A DNA stretch of 64,000 nt from Deltaproteobacteria bacterium (GCA_016927065.1 JAFGNJ010000019.1:62001-126000); one strand, 5' to 3'. Positions 46,040-55,358 are shown, counted from the first letter of the stretch. Translations and numbers: made by a program. Notes: generated by a model from the sequence alone, not told the origin.

Positions 46040-47233
46040 ATGTTCGTCGATTTCTTCTATACCCTGCGCAAAGTTGGGATACCGGCCACTCCGACCGCCT
46101 TTCTGCGACTCCACAAGGCCCTGAGCATGGGACTCATCAACTCGGTCAATGATTTGTACACCGCTGCCCGTTCGATCCTCGTGAAGAGCGAGCGGTATTT
46201 TGATCTCTACGACCAAGTCTTTGCGCACCAATTCCAGGGTGTTGAGCTCAAGGAACCGGATGAAGTGGAGTTGGCTGAGATAGCCCGCGCCCTGCTGGAC
46301 GAGTGGTTAAAGGATCCTCATCGTCTCGCCAAGGAACTCGGCATCGACGAGTCTCAATTGAGCAAGATGAGCCCCGAAGAGCTCATCCAGTATTTCCTCG
46401 ACCGTCTCAAAGAGCAAACAGAGGCTCACCACGGCGGTGGGAAATGGATTGGCACCGGAGGTACTTCTCCGGTGGGACACTCCGGCTACCACCCGGGCGG
46501 CATGCGGGTTGGCGGGGTATCCAGGAATAAGTCTGCCGTTAAGGTGGCCATGGACAGACGCTATCGGGACTACTCCCAGGAGACCCCCTTGACTCAGTCT
46601 CAAATAGGTGAGGCCCTCAAGCGGCTGAGACACATGATGCCAGTGGGCCCCAAGGACAAGGTCAACGTGGACAAAACTATCTACCAGACCGTCAAGAATG
46701 CGGGGGAGATAGAGATCGTTTTCAGCCGGCGCCTCAAAGATCGCCTCAAGGTCATCCTGACCATAGATAACGGCGGTTGGTCCATGGAACCCTATGTCCA
46801 CGTGGTGCAGACCCTTTTCCAGTACGCGCGTTCCCAGTTCAAGGATATCAAACATTTCTATTTTCATAACACCATCTATAAATACCTCTGGGAGGACCCG
46901 CAGCGTCATTACAAGCCTTATCCCATCGACGAACTGGTCCGTTTAGACCCCGAGTCACGGTTTATCTTCGTCGGCGACGCCAGTATGGCCCCCTACGAAC
47001 TCATGGCACAAAATGGTTCAATTTATTTTGGAGACCGCTCAGGAAAACCGAGTATTGACCAGCTGCGTTTTGTCGCCGAGACCTTCCCCCATTCGGTGTG
47101 GCTAAATCCCGTGCCTGCGGATGAGTGGAACTATACCCACACGATCAAGGTCATTCGCGAGATCATCCCCATGTTTGAATTGACTATCGATGGCCTGGGC
47201 AAGGCAGTGGCCCACATGATGCGGAAAAACTAA
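46040..47233 (+). CDS. CoxE-like VWA-domain protein
   Basis: The 397-residue protein has an N-terminal CoxE-like helical part (MFVDFFYTLRKVGIPATP), a Gly/His-rich linker (HHGGGKWIGTGGTSPVGHSG) and a VWA-like domain. The metal-site motif is degenerate: VILTIDNGGWSMEP in place of DxSxS. The second motif FVGDASMAPYE is also VWA-like. It is the expected partner of the upstream MoxR ATPase. It converges on the phosphoesterase gene. Confidence 0.85.
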   Translation: MFVDFFYTLRKVGIPATPTAFLRLHKALSMGLINSVNDLYTAARSILVKSERYFDLYDQVFAHQFQGVELKEPDEVELAEIARALLDEWLKDPHRLAKELGIDESQLSKMSPEELIQYFLDRLKEQTEAHHGGGKWIGTGGTSPVGHSGYHPGGMRVGGVSRNKSAVKVAMDRRYRDYSQETPLTQSQIGEALKRLRHMMPVGPKDKVNVDKTIYQTVKNAGEIEIVFSRRLKDRLKVILTIDNGGWSMEPYVHVVQTLFQYARSQFKDIKHFYFHNTIYKYLWEDPQRHYKPYPIDELVRLDPESRFIFVGDASMAPYELMAQNGSIYFGDRSGKPSIDQLRFVAETFPHSVWLNPVPADEWNYTHTIKVIREIIPMFELTIDGLGKAVAHMMRKN

Positions 47234-47282
47234 CTACTGTACTCGGCATCACAAACCAGCACAATATTTTTACCACGCGATG

Positions 47283-48425
47283 TTATTTCTCTGTGTGGAT
47301 CAACTTGATCACCGTTACTTCAGGGGGTGCAAGAAAGCGGATTGGTGGTCCCCATGTTCCGCTGCCCCTGCTCACATAGAGTAAAGAATGGTTGTGGAGG
47401 TGCACGAGCCCCGCGTCGTAGGGGTAAAAGAGCTTGACAAGGTACGAGAAAGGGAAGATCTGACCTTTATGAGTATGTCCTGAAAGTTGGAGGTCAAAGA
47501 AACCGAGGGACTCTTGATCCACCACTGGCACATGTTTTAAAAGTACAACAAAATGTTCAGGGGAGACCTTGGCAAGGAGGACCTGCTCTGATGTTCCGGT
47601 AACGAGGCCGAAGCGCTTCCCCGTTGGGTCGTCGACGCCGGCAATCGTCATAAACCCAGCTACTTCTTTGACCTCTCCCCGCAGCACCGTAAAACCCGCC
47701 TTCTCCATAAAAGGCAACGCCTGGTCAAGACCGGCATAGAATTCGTGATTTCCCGTTACGCCAAATTTCCCGTAGGGTGGCTGTACATCACGTAAAAGGT
47801 CGGCGAGTTCGTTCAGATTATCTACCTGTCCATCCACGAGGTCTCCGGTGGAGACCACGATATCGGGGTGCGCCCGATTGACCTCACAAAGAATCTTCTT
47901 AAGTCTCCCCTTCCTCACAATCAGCCCCAGGTGGACATCGGATATCTGAACAATAGTGAATGTACCGAACTCCTTAGGAACCTTTGCACTCTTGATAACA
48001 AGCTGTTCGCTGCGAATGGAGCGTGCCTCAAAAGATCCGTACACGGTAATCCCTACGGTAATCAGCAGGGGGATAATAAAGGCCAATCGGTGCGAAGGAA
48101 TGAGGAAGGCAAGATCTTTGCGTAGTATGAAGCCGCCGGCATATATAAAAAAACGGTACAGATCAAAAGCAAGAGAACACGTAAAAAAAAGGAACAGCAA
48201 CCCGAGCCAGGTAAAACCAACAAACGAAAGGAAACGGGCCACAATCTCCAAGCCGTATCGTTCCGACACACGCACAAGAACCGGTGCGCTGACCATAAGG
48301 GCCATAAACAGAATCAATATAATCGTGGTATACAGCCCTATGGGAAAGGCCCCTTTTAGTTTGAGAAAGACATAGAGATGGAGTGAGCTATAGAGGCAGA
48401 AAAAGGTGAGTAAAAAAAGGCTCAT
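47283..48425 (-). CDS. Membrane-anchored metallophosphoesterase (YkuE-like)
   Basis: Residues 1-140 contain four hydrophobic segments. The C-terminal domain has the calcineurin-type metal motifs QISDVHLG, STGDLVDG, GVTGNHEFY and LSGHTHKGQIFP. YkuE-like enzymes hydrolyse phosphoesters at the membrane, for example in lipid A precursors, but the substrate here is unknown. The 380 residues and domain order are normal. Confidence 0.9.
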   Translation of the reverse strand: MSLFLLTFFCLYSSLHLYVFLKLKGAFPIGLYTTIILILFMALMVSAPVLVRVSERYGLEIVARFLSFVGFTWLGLLFLFFTCSLAFDLYRFFIYAGGFILRKDLAFLIPSHRLAFIIPLLITVGITVYGSFEARSIRSEQLVIKSAKVPKEFGTFTIVQISDVHLGLIVRKGRLKKILCEVNRAHPDIVVSTGDLVDGQVDNLNELADLLRDVQPPYGKFGVTGNHEFYAGLDQALPFMEKAGFTVLRGEVKEVAGFMTIAGVDDPTGKRFGLVTGTSEQVLLAKVSPEHFVVLLKHVPVVDQESLGFFDLQLSGHTHKGQIFPFSYLVKLFYPYDAGLVHLHNHSLLYVSRGSGTWGPPIRFLAPPEVTVIKLIHTEK

Positions 48426-48517
48426 CGTAATTCCTCTCCGTCATGTGACTTTTGATCGGTTGAGATCAATGTGGTGTTATAAAATCGCGACCTAAGCAAA
48501 TCCTGTCCCATTTAAAC

Positions 48518-49810
48518 CTATGATTGAAGTTGATGTTTCTTTACATTCACAAGGGATACCAAAAAGGTCGTTATGAACATAGCGCCAGCCCCTATCACAA
48601 AGGCTGTGGAATAATAACCGCTCATATCAAAAATAAATCCCCCAATGGCCGGTCCGGCAGCGGCACCGAGAGACCAACCGGCAGACATCACGCCCATAAT
48701 GACCCCTATACTGCGGAGACCAAAGACATCTCCGATCAATGCCATAATCATGGTGCTGAGGCCTCCCCACAGGAGACCAAAGACGACCGCAATAGTATAG
48801 AACACCCATAATTCACCTGCCCACAGCAACCAGAGTAGGCTGCCGGTTTGCAAGAAGGCGCAAGCAATGGCGGGGATCTTTCTCCCCGTGGCATCAGAGA
48901 TCGCGCCAATCCCTAATCTTCCTGCTATGGTTGCACCTCCCGCCAAACTAACGATGAGGGCGGCGTCCATCGGAGCAATACCCATATCTGTTGCATAGGG
49001 AACAACATGGACTATGAATAAGTGCACGTTGAGTGAGAGAAAGAGCCAAGCAAGGTTCAAAAACCAGAAGTCTCCCGTCTGTAATGACTGCAGGAGGGAA
49101 AGACCTGCAGGAAACACGAGATGGTCGTTGGGTCTCGAACGAACTGCTCCCCTTTTTACACCATCCGGTAACAGGCCGATATTACGGGGGTCCTTTTTTA
49201 ATACAAGCCCCATAAGGGTAATAATAAACCAAGCTATAATACCTATTACGATAAACGCCGTACGCCATGAAAAGGTGGTAATGAGAAACGTAGCTAAGGG
49301 CGCCATTACAATAGTCCCTACTCCCGTCCCAGAAGTAGTAATGCCTAGGGCAAGGCCTCGCTTCTTTTCAAACCACCGAGATGTGGTAGAGTTGATAACG
49401 GTAAACAACGCCCCTGTTCCGAGCGCAAAAAGCACACCATAGGTAATGAACAATTGCCATGCGGCGGTGGCTTGGCTGGAGAGGAAGAAGCTGAGTCCGG
49501 TAAAAAAACCCATGCAGACAACAACGATCTTCGGCCCGTAACGGTCCAAAATCCACCCACCCGCAACAGCGAAGATACAGCACAGTAACATATAGAGTGA
49601 AAAGATACCCGACGTCCCACCCCGCGTAAGTCCGAATTCACTTTCGATGGTCTTGAGAAAAACACCAAAAGAATAGCGGATACCAAGGCCGATAGTAAAT
49701 ATAAGTAGGCCCGAAGCAACAATGACCCATCCATAAAATATCTTATCCCTAATGAATGAGATAGTGATTACCTCCCCACCGTCCGTGTTGATGTAGATTG
49801 CACGCGGCAA
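48518..49810 (-). CDS. Major facilitator superfamily transporter (oxalate/formate or monocarboxylate type)
   Basis: The 430-residue protein has about 12 membrane segments and MFS loop motifs (GWILDRYGPKIVVV and GAISDATGRK). The opening FYGWVIVASGLLIFTIGLGIRYSFGVFL and the SRWFEKKRGLALGI motif fit the OFA/MCT branch that moves small organic anions. The start is uncertain: the TTG at 49810 is the only start codon before the first membrane segment. It is transcribed alone. Confidence 0.87.
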   Translation of the reverse strand: MPRAIYINTDGGEVITISFIRDKIFYGWVIVASGLLIFTIGLGIRYSFGVFLKTIESEFGLTRGGTSGIFSLYMLLCCIFAVAGGWILDRYGPKIVVVCMGFFTGLSFFLSSQATAAWQLFITYGVLFALGTGALFTVINSTTSRWFEKKRGLALGITTSGTGVGTIVMAPLATFLITTFSWRTAFIVIGIIAWFIITLMGLVLKKDPRNIGLLPDGVKRGAVRSRPNDHLVFPAGLSLLQSLQTGDFWFLNLAWLFLSLNVHLFIVHVVPYATDMGIAPMDAALIVSLAGGATIAGRLGIGAISDATGRKIPAIACAFLQTGSLLWLLWAGELWVFYTIAVVFGLLWGGLSTMIMALIGDVFGLRSIGVIMGVMSAGWSLGAAAGPAIGGFIFDMSGYYSTAFVIGAGAMFITTFLVSLVNVKKHQLQS

Positions 49811-50002
49811 TGTCCCTTATGGTATCATACCGTCCAATCCTGTACAATAATAAGAACTTACCAGATTTTTTGTCCTGAAAAAAAATAGTGCGTACGGATA
49901 TACGGCGATCGAACGATGAGCAAAAATAATTAGTATGAGCTCAAGAAGCGACAAGAAAAGATGAGTAAGGGTTTAGTAAAATTATCGGTTGGAAAAAAAT
50001 AA

Positions 50003-50794
50003 TTAAAGCCTCATCTCTGCATTGAGATTACCTGTCCTATACCCTTCACCATCTAAGATCACCTTGTTGAATCCGAACGTCCTCAGGTGCTGAGCGATCT
50101 CCCGATAGAGATTGGTAGCCTTTTCAATTTCCTCCGTGGCAACCTCAATGCGGGCGGTATCTCCGGCAATTAAACGAGCTCTGACCATCTTAAAACCGAG
50201 TTGATGTAAAAAGGTCTCGGCAGCTTCAATCTTACGTATTTTTTCAATAGTGATAGGTTCGCCATAGGGGATCCTCGTAGCAAAGCATGCGGACGGTGCT
50301 CTCTCAAATCCCGGTATGCCATACCTCTGAGAGTGTTCCCGGATCGCTTCTTTAGTACATCCGATCGCTCGCAGGGGGGTGAGGATACCCATCTCCTCTT
50401 CAGCCCTCATGCCTGGACGAAGATCCGATTCGTCACTGGCATTGGTCCCGGTTAGGAGAGGCTGATCAGCAGCTTTCTCACGTAGCACAGCTTCTAAGAG
50501 TCGTCTCTTACAGAAATAACACCGCTGAGAAGAATTGGTCGTAATGCGCGCGTCTTTAAGGATAAAGGACCCATCTAAGAGGAGGTGTTTGATTCCCCTG
50601 GCGCGGCAGAAATTGCGAGCAAACTCGAGCTCCCACGGAGGAGCCAGAGGAGACTGAATTGTCAAAGCAACGACCTTTTCTTTGCCCAAAATCCGCGCGC
50701 TCATGGCCAGCAGAAAGGTGGAATCCACCCCTCCTGAATAGGCAGTGGTTACCTCGCCGATTTCCCGCAGATAATCTTCCAAAACCCCAATCAC
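50003..50794 (-). CDS. larE: LarE-type ATP-dependent sacrificial sulfur transferase
   Basis: LarE adenylates and adds sulfur to the pyridinium cofactor of lactate racemase (nickel-pincer cofactor). The PP-loop is YSGGVDSTFLLA near residues 19-30. The sacrificial Cys is likely C170 in PSACFATRIPYG. RCYFCKRRLL adds a CxxC. No larA, larB or larC is nearby, so the target may differ or be distant. The GTG start follows AAGGAGGAGG and overlaps the stop of a 32-residue ORF (GTGA). It ends the sulfur operon. Confidence 0.87.
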   Translation of the reverse strand: MIGVLEDYLREIGEVTTAYSGGVDSTFLLAMSARILGKEKVVALTIQSPLAPPWELEFARNFCRARGIKHLLLDGSFILKDARITTNSSQRCYFCKRRLLEAVLREKAADQPLLTGTNASDESDLRPGMRAEEEMGILTPLRAIGCTKEAIREHSQRYGIPGFERAPSACFATRIPYGEPITIEKIRKIEAAETFLHQLGFKMVRARLIAGDTARIEVATEEIEKATNLYREIAQHLRTFGFNKVILDGEGYRTGNLNAEMRL

Positions 50795-50889
50795 CTGCCT
50801 CCTCCTTCTTTGAGCATCTCGTACATATACCTGTTCGTCACAACCTTTAGTTCAGTATGCTTGGCCGACTCAAACGCCTCGAGGCTCAC
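50791..50889 (-). CDS. Small 32-residue protein between MOSC and LarE genes
   Basis: A GTG at 50889 overlaps the MOSC stop (GTGA) and the ORF's own TGA overlaps the LarE GTG (again GTGA). An AGGGGGG-like site precedes it. The product starts MSLEAFESAKHTELKVVTN and ends EMLKEGGGR. It reads like real protein with an amphipathic helix and a Gly-Gly-Gly-Arg tail. I recognise no family. The double coupling is the main evidence; it could instead be a relict that only links translation. Confidence 0.5.
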   Translation of the reverse strand: MSLEAFESAKHTELKVVTNRYMYEMLKEGGGR

Positions 50890-51350
50890 GATCCCCCCTG
50901 CGCCCTTCCAATATCCTCCGTAGAGGCAATAGCTTCCTCTACCCGTATTTTATCTCCGACGGAGATCTCGCCTCCTTCAAGCACCTTCGCAAAAACTCCC
51001 TTTTCTTGCATGATGCAATTGCCTAATTTATAAAAGATAGAGCATCGGGATGGGCAGGTCTTTCCTCGCTGGGTTATCTGTATGCGGACCCTTGCACCTA
51101 TGGTCAACTCAGTCCCCTCTGAAAACCCGAGGATATCGATGCCCGTGGTATCAATATTTTCGCCGTATCCTCCAAAAGGAACTCCTCCTAGGGACTCAAG
51201 AGGGAGCAGGCTCACATCCCTGTGAGGGATCCCCGCGTGGACATCCCTCACAATACCCCATCCAGTCCTTATCTCCACTCTCCCTTGTTGCACGGGGCTC
51301 TTACTCTCCCCTTTCACGTCGCTGATGTTTATGGATACAATTGACCCCAT
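50886..51350 (-). CDS. MOSC-domain protein
   Basis: The 154-residue protein has the MOSC pattern: a beta-rich fold with GGYGENIDTTGIDIL and the conserved Cys region TQRGKTCPSRCSIFYKLG, close to the molybdenum-cofactor sulfurase C-terminal domain. MOSC proteins bind or carry sulfur for metal enzymes. The ATG at 51350 shares one base with the cysE stop. Its place among cysteine-synthesis genes and LarE supports a sulfur-carrying role. It is a stand-alone domain. Confidence 0.87.
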   Translation of the reverse strand: MGSIVSINISDVKGESKSPVQQGRVEIRTGWGIVRDVHAGIPHRDVSLLPLESLGGVPFGGYGENIDTTGIDILGFSEGTELTIGARVRIQITQRGKTCPSRCSIFYKLGNCIMQEKGVFAKVLEGGEISVGDKIRVEEAIASTEDIGRAQGGS

Positions 51351-52033
51351 CAACGGTTTTGCTCCTTTGTCCTGATACCGGTGGTGGCAACCCTCTTTTT
51401 ATCAATCAGTCCCTCTATCTTTTCCTCGAGCTTCTTAATACGCCTCGTCAAGAGATCCAGGGTTTCCTTGACGGGATCAGGGATGAGGTGGTGGTTGAGG
51501 TCTACAGGTTGTTTGATCAGATGTTTCCCTGCTGGTTTTGCGGGTATCCCTATCGCCGTGGTATAAGGGGGGATGTCCGTCACGACCACGGAACCAGCTC
51601 CTATCTGACATCCTTCACCGATATGGACAGGGCCGAGGATGATCCCTCCGGCACCGATAACCACTTTGCTTCCGATAGTTGGGTGTCGCTTACCCTTTTT
51701 TAATGAGACCCCACCGAGAACCACTCCCTGATAGATCGTTACATCGTCCCCGATATCAGAGGTCTCACCGATGACAACACCGGCACCGTGGTCGATAAAA
51801 AATCTCCTCCCGATCTGGGCACCGGGGTGAATCTCTACTCCGGTGAAGAGGCGATTGACGTGAGACAGAAGGCGGGCGAGGAAACGAAGCCCTTTATTCC
51901 AGAGCCCATGGGCGAAGCGATGGAACCATATAGCTTGGAGACCTGGATAACAGGTGATGATCTCCAATACGTTCCTGGCTGCGGGGTCCCGATCAAAGAC
52001 CATCCCCACATCTTCCTTGAACCTGCGAAACAT
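51350..52033 (-). CDS. cysE: Serine O-acetyltransferase
   Basis: CysE makes O-acetylserine, the acceptor for cysteine formation. The 227-residue protein has the N-terminal helical part ([21 protein letters not shown]) and a left-handed beta-helix with hexapeptide repeats ([20 protein letters not shown], containing the active-site His). It lies 4 nt after cysK in the same operon, so the two products form the usual cysteine synthase route. Confidence 0.95.
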   Translation of the reverse strand: MFRRFKEDVGMVFDRDPAARNVLEIITCYPGLQAIWFHRFAHGLWNKGLRFLARLLSHVNRLFTGVEIHPGAQIGRRFFIDHGAGVVIGETSDIGDDVTIYQGVVLGGVSLKKGKRHPTIGSKVVIGAGGIILGPVHIGEGCQIGAGSVVVTDIPPYTTAIGIPAKPAGKHLIKQPVDLNHHLIPDPVKETLDLLTRRIKKLEEKIEGLIDKKRVATTGIRTKEQNR

Positions 52034-52036
52034 ACC

Positions 52037-52942
52037 CTATTCCCCCAACAAGGAAAGATAGCGCTCTCCTGTATCGCAAAAGACGACGACGATCGTCTTG
52101 TCTTTTACCTCCTTATCTATCTGTTGTGCGGCCTGCATGTTCGCTCCTGAGGAGATACCGACAAAGATCCCCTCTTCTCGCGCCAGCCTCTGAGCCAACT
52201 CCTTGGCCTCCACGGTAGTAACCTGAATGATGCGATCGATGAGGCCAGATTCTAAGACATCGGGAATGAAACCCGCCCCGATCCCCTGGATCCCGTGACT
52301 CCCCGGAGAGCCTCCAGAAAGCACCGGGCTTTCCGCAGGCTCAACAGCTACGATCGTTACCTCCGGCTTCCGCTCCTTGAGCACACTCCCTACACCGGTG
52401 ATAGTACCGCCGGTACCGACAGCCGCAATAAAGACATCCACCTGCCCATCAGTTGCCTCCCAGATCTCCTCAGCAGTGCCACTGCGGTGGGCGGCGGGGT
52501 TGGCCGGGTTCTTGAATTGCTGCGGCATATAGGCCTTGCGTTCTTGTGCTAACTCCTCCGCCCGCTGCACAGCACCGTTCATGCCATCCTGTTCCGGCGT
52601 CAAGACGATCTCCGCCCCCAGTATCCGGAGAATCTTTCTGCGCTCGATGCTCATGCTCTCGGGCATGGTGAGGATCAACCGATACCCACGTGCTGCGCAG
52701 ACAAAGGCGAGGGCGATCCCGGTGTTGCCGCTAGTAGGCTCAACGATACAATCCCCCACCTTGATAAGTCCTCTGCGTTCGGCATCTTCGATCATCGATA
52801 ACCCTATCCTGTCCTTGATCGAAGAAAGGGGGTTGAACATCTCCAATTTGGCGAGCACGAGATTTCGCCCCGTCACAAGGCGGTTGAGCCGGACCAATGG
52901 CGTCGCACCTATCAGGTGGGTTATATCAGGAGCATATCGCAT
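52037..52942 (-). CDS. cysK: Cysteine synthase (O-acetylserine sulfhydrylase)
   Basis: The 301-residue PLP enzyme joins sulfide with O-acetylserine. The PLP lysine is in [14 protein letters not shown], followed by [14 protein letters not shown] and the phosphate-binding [10 protein letters not shown]. Its neighbours are cysE and the homocysteine genes, all on the same strand. The length fits CysK/CysM. Confidence 0.95.
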   Translation of the reverse strand: MRYAPDITHLIGATPLVRLNRLVTGRNLVLAKLEMFNPLSSIKDRIGLSMIEDAERRGLIKVGDCIVEPTSGNTGIALAFVCAARGYRLILTMPESMSIERRKILRILGAEIVLTPEQDGMNGAVQRAEELAQERKAYMPQQFKNPANPAAHRSGTAEEIWEATDGQVDVFIAAVGTGGTITGVGSVLKERKPEVTIVAVEPAESPVLSGGSPGSHGIQGIGAGFIPDVLESGLIDRIIQVTTVEAKELAQRLAREEGIFVGISSGANMQAAQQIDKEVKDKTIVVVFCDTGERYLSLLGE

Positions 52943-52990
52943 CTTTTTTCTGGCGACCGGACAAAGACCTCATCGTATCCCAAACAGTTA

Positions 52991-53398
52991 CTAAAGCCTC
53001 ACCTCCATGGCCGCATAGGGGCATGCCTTGACACAGAGCTCACAGGCCACGCACTTCTCAGGCAAAAAATCCACCTCCCCCTTCGTTATGTTTAAGACCA
53101 GGGCGTCTGAAGGGCATATGGCCACACAGACCCCGCAATGGACACAAAAATCATCTTTTCTCGTAATATCTCGGCTTAGGTTATCGATCTTAATGTGTAA
53201 GTCCTTGAGATAATCGAGGGCTTCTTGCACATCCTTTTTACCTCCTTGCAATTCTACGACGAGTAGTCCCCCTTCCGGTGGGGCAATGGAGGCTTTTAAG
53301 ATATTAAACTCCAAATTATATCTTTTTACCGTATTAGAGATGATGGGTTGATCGATCAACTCCGAAGGAAAATGTAATACCACTCTACGCGAAATCAT
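52991..53398 (-). CDS. NIL-domain ferredoxin of the homocysteine pathway
   Basis: The 135-residue protein has an N-terminal NIL domain (about 1-75) and two [4Fe-4S] motifs, CVHCGVCVAICP and CVACELCVKACP. In Methanosarcina a like protein (MA1822) works with a COG1900 protein (MA1821) to make homocysteine from aspartate semialdehyde and sulfide. Here the COG1900 gene lies just 11 nt upstream, so the pair is conserved. It would deliver electrons for the sulfur transfer. Confidence 0.92.
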   Translation of the reverse strand: MISRRVVLHFPSELIDQPIISNTVKRYNLEFNILKASIAPPEGGLLVVELQGGKKDVQEALDYLKDLHIKIDNLSRDITRKDDFCVHCGVCVAICPSDALVLNITKGEVDFLPEKCVACELCVKACPYAAMEVRL

Positions 53399-53409
53399 CG
53401 CTGTCTCCT

Positions 53410-54618
53410 TTATTGCTTTACCGGTCTCTCTTTAAAGGCCTTAAAGGTTATCCCCGCCTCTTTCCCCGGGAGCCTCTCTACCGGTTCTGTCAACAAGAAA
53501 TCGCCTTTTTCGATCCAGCTCTTCAATACTTGAGCTATCTCCCGTGCCCGAGACAAACTGGAGATGGAGCCGGTAGGAACCTTCTTCTCAGCGATGGTTA
53601 TCATCCCACTTCTCAGTTCCCCATAACTGACTTCTCCAAGGATATCGGGCTTTCCTTCGGGATAGGCCCTGCTGTAGTCCACAATGGGGGCAAGGATATC
53701 TTCGTCACTGACGGAGGTGAAAAAAGCCATCTCTTCATCGAGAATGGGGATGGGGATGCCGAGACCGACACCGAGGCTGGCCCCATACCCATGCAGGCTC
53801 ACCCCCCGCAGGTAGCGGGCATCCATCCCCTTCAGATTCCCCATAACACACAAGGTACCTCCCCCTCTTTTAGGCACCTCGCGTTCGGTCCGAGGGACAG
53901 CAGGATTGTGTTGGGTGCCCTGCCCCGCAACAAATCCCACGCCACCCCCCAAAAATATGCGCGTCCCTATCCCGATAGTCCGGTAGAGAGGATCATTTAA
54001 CAGCGGTGATAGGACACCTGCGCTGCAGTAGTTGGCATTACCCAACCTCGGCTTCAAAATCCCCAAGTAGGTATAGATGGCCCTGTCGGATAAATTCACC
54101 GCTACATTATAGTTTTGATAGGCATTGCGTATGTTAAAGAGCACCGCCTCATTCACATCTTTAATATTCAGCCAGCTCTTGAGCTCTTTTCGGGGGTAAC
54201 AATCCGTACCGTAGGCAAAAACCTCTAACACGATATCTTTACCTGAGACGAATTCCTCGATAACATGCCCTCCCCCATAGCGAAACTCACCAGGGTGGAT
54301 CTTATTACGAGGATCGTCCGCAGGAAGTTGCCCCCCCCCCAAATAGATGTCTACTGCGGCAATCCCCGTATAGGCAGGCACCCCATTGAGTGTACACGTA
54401 CCACCGCCGAGTTTGATTCTCGGTTTGGTATGCCCAACATTGAGAAATATACCGCTCGAGCACATGGGGCCAAAGGTCCCGGTGGTCACCACGTCCACCT
54501 CCTGGTAGGCCTTTTCGACCCCTTTCTTGGAAACGAATTCAGTCATCTCCTCGGCGGTCACCACGACTGCCTTACCTGCCTTGATCTTTTCGTTTATCTC
54601 CTGGATTGACCTACGCAT
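53410..54618 (-). CDS. COG1900/DUF39 homocysteine biosynthesis protein (L-aspartate semialdehyde sulfurtransferase type)
   Basis: The 402-residue protein starts with SIQEINEKIKAGKAVVVTAE and has FGPMCSSGIFLNVGHTKP and KLGGGTCTLNGVPAYTGIAA, hallmarks of COG1900. A conserved Cys140 (YGTDCYPRKE) is the likely sulfur carrier. Unlike the methanogen protein it has no CBS domains. With the NIL-ferredoxin it likely makes homocysteine without O-acyl-homoserine. A run of ten G on the coding strand lies inside the gene. The upstream gene is an Rrf2 regulator. Confidence 0.9.
   Translation of the reverse strand: MRRSIQEINEKIKAGKAVVVTAEEMTEFVSKKGVEKAYQEVDVVTTGTFGPMCSSGIFLNVGHTKPRIKLGGGTCTLNGVPAYTGIAAVDIYLGGGQLPADDPRNKIHPGEFRYGGGHVIEEFVSGKDIVLEVFAYGTDCYPRKELKSWLNIKDVNEAVLFNIRNAYQNYNVAVNLSDRAIYTYLGILKPRLGNANYCSAGVLSPLLNDPLYRTIGIGTRIFLGGGVGFVAGQGTQHNPAVPRTEREVPKRGGGTLCVMGNLKGMDARYLRGVSLHGYGASLGVGLGIPIPILDEEMAFFTSVSDEDILAPIVDYSRAYPEGKPDILGEVSYGELRSGMITIAEKKVPTGSISSLSRAREIAQVLKSWIEKGDFLLTEPVERLPGKEAGITFKAFKERPVKQ
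54331..54340. repeat. Ten-base G/C homopolymer inside the COG1900 gene
   Basis: Ten consecutive C on the + strand (G on the coding strand) encode the Gly-Gly-Gly of YLGGGQLP. The frame is intact here. Such a tract can slip during replication and would break the gene if it gained or lost one base. Confidence 0.8.
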
Positions 54619-54685
54619 TTCTCTCCTTCCTTAACAATCTTTAGAGTATCGGCTTTAGGACCTTTTTATTTTATAACATATTCCT

Positions 54686-55111
54686 CTACCCTTGTCTTTC
54701 CCTATCCTCTTTTTTATCCTGCTCCATGAGTGTTTGTAGGGTTATGGCTTGTGCGGTTTTTCTGAGCGTGTTACTCAATTCTTTCCAGAGATATCGTGTC
54801 TTACAAACTGAGCTTTGCAAACAAGTAGTTGTGCTCTTAATGCAATCCAATAACGAGAAATCCTCGTCGTAGGCCTGCATGATCTCGAGAACATTTATAT
54901 CCTTAGGTTTCACATTGAGCAGATATCCTCCCTTTGCCCCTCTAAAACCCTTGATGATCCCCTTCTTCTCAAGGGGAACGGCAAGTTGGCGGAGATAGAG
55001 GGAGGAAACACCCATCTCCTTGGCAAGCTCGGCGGTACTCATAACCTCGCCCTTCTGAGCTAATGTCACCACCATCCTGACACCATACCGTAACATCGTC
55101 GATATCTTCAT
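54686..55111 (-). CDS. Rrf2-family transcriptional regulator
   Basis: The 142-residue protein has the N-terminal winged helix (AELAKEMGVSSLYLRQLAVP, FRGAKGGYLLN) and three cysteines spaced C-x7-C-x5-C (DCIKSTTTCLQSSVC) like the Fe-S ligands of IscR/RsrR. It probably senses iron-sulfur or cysteine status. It leads the leftward homocysteine/cysteine operon, and divergent from it is the YedE operon. A 10-bp inverted repeat overlaps its own start codon, suggesting self-control. The ATG at 55111 is used; a GTG one codon upstream is an alternative. Confidence 0.9.
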   Translation of the reverse strand: MKISTMLRYGVRMVVTLAQKGEVMSTAELAKEMGVSSLYLRQLAVPLEKKGIIKGFRGAKGGYLLNVKPKDINVLEIMQAYDEDFSLLDCIKSTTTCLQSSVCKTRYLWKELSNTLRKTAQAITLQTLMEQDKKEDRERQG

Positions 55112-55141
55112 CACAATAACCCCTCAGTTGCTTATTGTGAT
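55110..55141. promoter_or_regulatory. Inverted repeat over the Rrf2 start codon
   Basis: ATCACAATAA (55110-55119) and TTATTGTGAT (55132-55141) are a perfect 10-bp inverted repeat with a 12-bp spacer that contains the GAGGGG ribosome binding site. It could be an Rrf2 operator or an mRNA hairpin hiding the start codon. Confidence 0.55.
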
Positions 55142-55277
55142 AATTTTACTAACAATTGTCAAGCGATCGTTAATCATAATTATTGGTTTGAGAGTACCGA
55201 TACCTTCATTCGACCAATTAATCTCCTAGTCATAGAAGAATTCTATTATCTGAGCATTATCTATTAAGATTTCCGAT

Positions 55278-55306
55278 TTGACTTATTTATCTTTCTTATA
55301 TATAAA
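55278..55306 (+). promoter_or_regulatory. Sigma70-type promoter for the yedE operon
   Basis: TTGACT (55278-55283), a 17-bp spacer and TATAAA (55301-55306) lie 52 bp before the yedE-like start codon, with AAGGAGA as ribosome binding site. Confidence 0.65.
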
Positions 55307-55358
55307 CCCTGAGACGTAAAAAAAGAAATTCTTCGAGGGAAAGGAGATACTAAAATAT

